DNA of 7,652 nt, from positions 1-7,652 of the forward strand of contig JAJFLD010000157.1 in assembly GCA_021772875.1 (NCBI GenBank), given 5' to 3'. This document shows positions 6,156 to 7,652 of this stretch, one piece after another. The position numbers and the translations under genes were made by a program. Origin of the DNA: Ghiorsea sp. (GTDB lineage: Bacteria; Pseudomonadota; Zetaproteobacteria; Mariprofundales; Mariprofundaceae). How positions within the stretch are numbered: the first letter of the stretch is position 1; the number at the start of each line of letters is the position of its first letter. The notes beneath the pieces are model-generated. The model was not told the origin of the DNA. It saw nothing but the letters and a program-made list of their open reading frames with translations, and did no database searches.

Positions 6156-7284
6156 TTAAGCTTTTCCCAAGAGTAGTTTTTCCAAGTAATCATTATCCCA
6201 TCCTGCTTTTAATCTTCTATTCTTAACGCCGATTTTGGATGATGTATCGGCTTTAATCAGATTTAATGCAATATGCCGAATGACTGCCATATTTGCGGCG
6301 CTATTTCCTGCTCTTGCACGGTTTGAATCTTCATCAAAAGCATGATCCAGCACCCAATGCAGATTGTTTTCTATTCCCCAATGTGCACGAACGATGTATC
6401 CCAGTCTTTCAGGGTCAGTAGCATCTAAACTACTTATAAAATAACGTGTTTCCTTACTTATATTGCCATTACATTCACGCTGTGCAGTCACAGCCACAAT
6501 GCTATGAAGACCATGCCAGTGAGGGTGTCGTTCTTTAAGCCATTCAATGTCACTTGAAGCACGGATAGTGCGTTGTTCGATGCGTCCATGTCCGCCATCA
6601 ACACTTTCAAAACCAACAGGTGGGGAGGTGTTCCGATTCAAAAAAACATTTCACATCATCATGCAAAGTGCCTTGATTTCCTTTAAGGCTCAACATGTAA
6701 TCTGCTTCGCGTTTGATAATGTTTTCAGCAACCTTGGTTTGACAGCCCATGGCATCCAAAGTGATCACAGAGCCTGCAATATCCAGTTGCAGCAATAGCT
6801 TTGGTATTGCAGTGATTTCATTTGATTTATCATCTACACGTTGCTGACCTAGCACCAATTGATTGCTAGATGACCATGCACTGACCATAAAGATTGCTGC
6901 TTTGTTAGAACTTTTATCCAAGCTGCGACGCAAGCATTTGCCATCAATGCTGATGATATCGAGCTCACTAATTTGTCGCAAATCATCTACCCAACGGCTA
7001 AAACACTGGCAAAACTCATCTGTGTCAATCAATGCAAAGACATTGCCGAATGTATCATGCGAAGGGATGCCATTTTGCAATGAAAGAAGCTTTGTAAACC
7101 ACTCTTCTTTTGCTTTGCCAAACGTCTCGATGGCAACCCAACTGTCCGCACCGCAAATCGATGCACAAAGCGTAATAAAAAAGATGTCTTTGAGCTCGTG
7201 CCGCTTCCGTCTTTCAACGCGTGGGTCTGCAATGGATGAGAAATGTGTGATGATGGATGTAGCTGGAATCGTTAGTGTTTTCAT
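6156..7284 (-). pseudogene. ISAs1-family transposase, frameshifted
   Basis: Two adjoining minus-strand frames together give a full-length transposase of about 375 residues. The first frame (7284 down to 6607) carries HFSSIADPRVERRKRHEL, the catalytic Asp in ISIDGKCLRRS (D114), and the second Asp in ITLDAMGCQ (D177), then LSLKGNQGTLHDDVKCFF. The second frame (to 6156) continues with VDGGHGRIEQRTIRAS, the YFISSL block, the catalytic Glu in WGIENNLHWVLDHAF, and the C-terminal RHIALNLIK and KRLKAGWDNDYL. The join needs a +1 shift. It falls at a run of seven A on the plus strand (6640-6646), and removing one base restores the reading frame as CFLNRNTSPP. A single-base slippage mutation or a sequencing error is therefore likely. 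The family normally encodes its transposase in one frame. Confidence 0.88.
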
Positions 7285-7445
7285 GCAATTAGGCTATCAT
7301 AATATGATGCGTAATGCACTGTTGTATAAGGTTTATTTAGAAATGATGAAGGAATCATATTGACTAAAAAGTGTCCGCTCTGTATCCCTAATATTAGTCC
7401 TGATCTTGTCAAAAAAAACTTTTTCTAAACAATGCCTGTTTATAA

Positions 7446-7464
7446 TTTTAATGCGATTGCCCTG
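7446..7464 (-). repeat. Right terminal inverted repeat of the ISAs1-type element
   Basis: The exact reverse complement of 6136-6154. It lies upstream of the transposase start, and the IS481-like fragment ends 13 bp beyond it. Confidence 0.9.
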
Positions 7465-7477
7465 CAGCTGATCATGT

Positions 7478-7652
7478 TTATTGGACATAAACATTTTTGT
7501 AGTCTATATAGATGTTTAGACCCAAAGTCTTATGGTCTGGATTTGAATTAAAAAATATTGTTTTGTCTTTATCGTCAAGCCCTTGATAAAGCGCAATGAT
7601 TTTATCATAAGGTGTTTGATATTTTAGAGCTTTAAGTTTTCGTTGGTGGTTG
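7478..7652 (-). pseudogene. C-terminal end of an IS481-like transposase (partial, runs off right edge)
   Basis: Fifty-seven codons are visible from the window edge to TAA at 7478-7480. The start NHQRKLKALKYQTPYDKI matches the end of integrase-core transposases, where an (H/R)-rich turn is followed by LxALxxxTPYD. The later FNSNPDHKTLGLNIY resembles the FxxNPxHxxxGLN tail of IS481-family transposases. The rest of the gene lies beyond the window, so whether it is intact cannot be judged; I label it a fragment because the adjacent ISAs1 end follows the stop by only 13 bp, leaving little room for this element's own terminus. The family assignment is less certain than the transposase call. Confidence 0.55.

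Larger units (their letters stand above)
6136..7464 (-). mobile_element. ISAs1-family insertion sequence, complete ends, 1329 bp
   Basis: Perfect 19-bp terminal inverted repeats, CAGGGCAATCGCATTAAAA at 6136-6154 and its complement at 7446-7464, enclose a single transposase region of ISAs1 type. The length and the CAGGG ends suit this family. The transposase stop is one base inside the left repeat. The 161 bp between the transposase start and the right repeat hold no gene. The 8-10 bp flanking the two ends do not match (left flank CTAAAGGA, right flank CAGCTGAT), so no target-site duplication is visible. With its transposase frame broken, this copy is probably not autonomous, although its intact ends could still be mobilised by a functional relative. 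Confidence 0.88.

Noticed and set aside
6863..7363. 166-residue plus-strand frame inside the insertion sequence
   Set aside because: It is antisense to the well-supported transposase, and its sequence is explained by the transposase codons.
7360..7412. Outward or transposase promoters inside the right end of the insertion sequence (TTGACT at 7360; TTGACA on the minus strand at 7407-7412)
   Set aside because: The -35-like hexamers are good, but no convincing -10 lies 16-18 bp away in either direction.
1..7652. CRISPR array, tRNA, rRNA or riboswitch
   Set aside because: I saw no regularly spaced palindromic repeats with unique spacers, no cloverleaf and no recognisable riboswitch core. The only tandem repeat is the short 15-bp one.

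Overview
The window looks like a stretch of a moderately AT-rich proteobacterial chromosome, most likely from a gammaproteobacterium or a close relative. The evidence is the proteobacterial-type GloA, a CPXCG-type cysteine-rich small protein, a complete PstSCAB phosphate transporter, an RluC-type pseudouridine synthase, and ISAs1-, IS30- and IS481-type transposase sequence. I cannot name the genus.

Layout. Positions 1-657 (minus strand) hold two overlapping small membrane-protein genes that I do not recognise; the downstream one runs off the left edge. Positions 702-884 (minus) hold the tail of an IS30-type transposase fused to an unrelated short N-terminus. Positions 885-1192 have no convincing gene, but they contain a four-copy 15-bp tandem repeat that overlaps a candidate gloA promoter. 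Positions 1193-1776 (plus) encode glyoxalase I and a 63-residue Cys-rich protein. After a 219-bp intergenic region, 1996-5274 (plus) is a compact pstS-pstC-pstA-pstB operon with 4-bp or 3-bp overlaps between its last three genes. It converges on an RluC-like gene (5271-6053, minus), and the two stop codons share one TTAA. Positions 6136-7464 are a complete ISAs1-type insertion sequence with perfect 19-bp terminal inverted repeats and a frameshifted transposase. Positions 7478-7652 are the C-terminal end of a second, IS481-like transposase that runs off the right edge.

How the genes work together. PstS captures phosphate in the periplasm, PstC and PstA form the membrane channel, and PstB supplies ATP. 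GloA is methylglyoxal detoxification housekeeping. RluC is an rRNA-modification enzyme, but this copy lacks the N-terminal S4 RNA-binding domain and begins only 82 bp from the insertion sequence.

I do not see a convincing new defence, secretion or regulatory system. The most interesting points are the 15-bp repeat at gloA, the S4-less RluC beside an insertion sequence with no target-site duplication, and the unidentified membrane-protein pair at the left edge.
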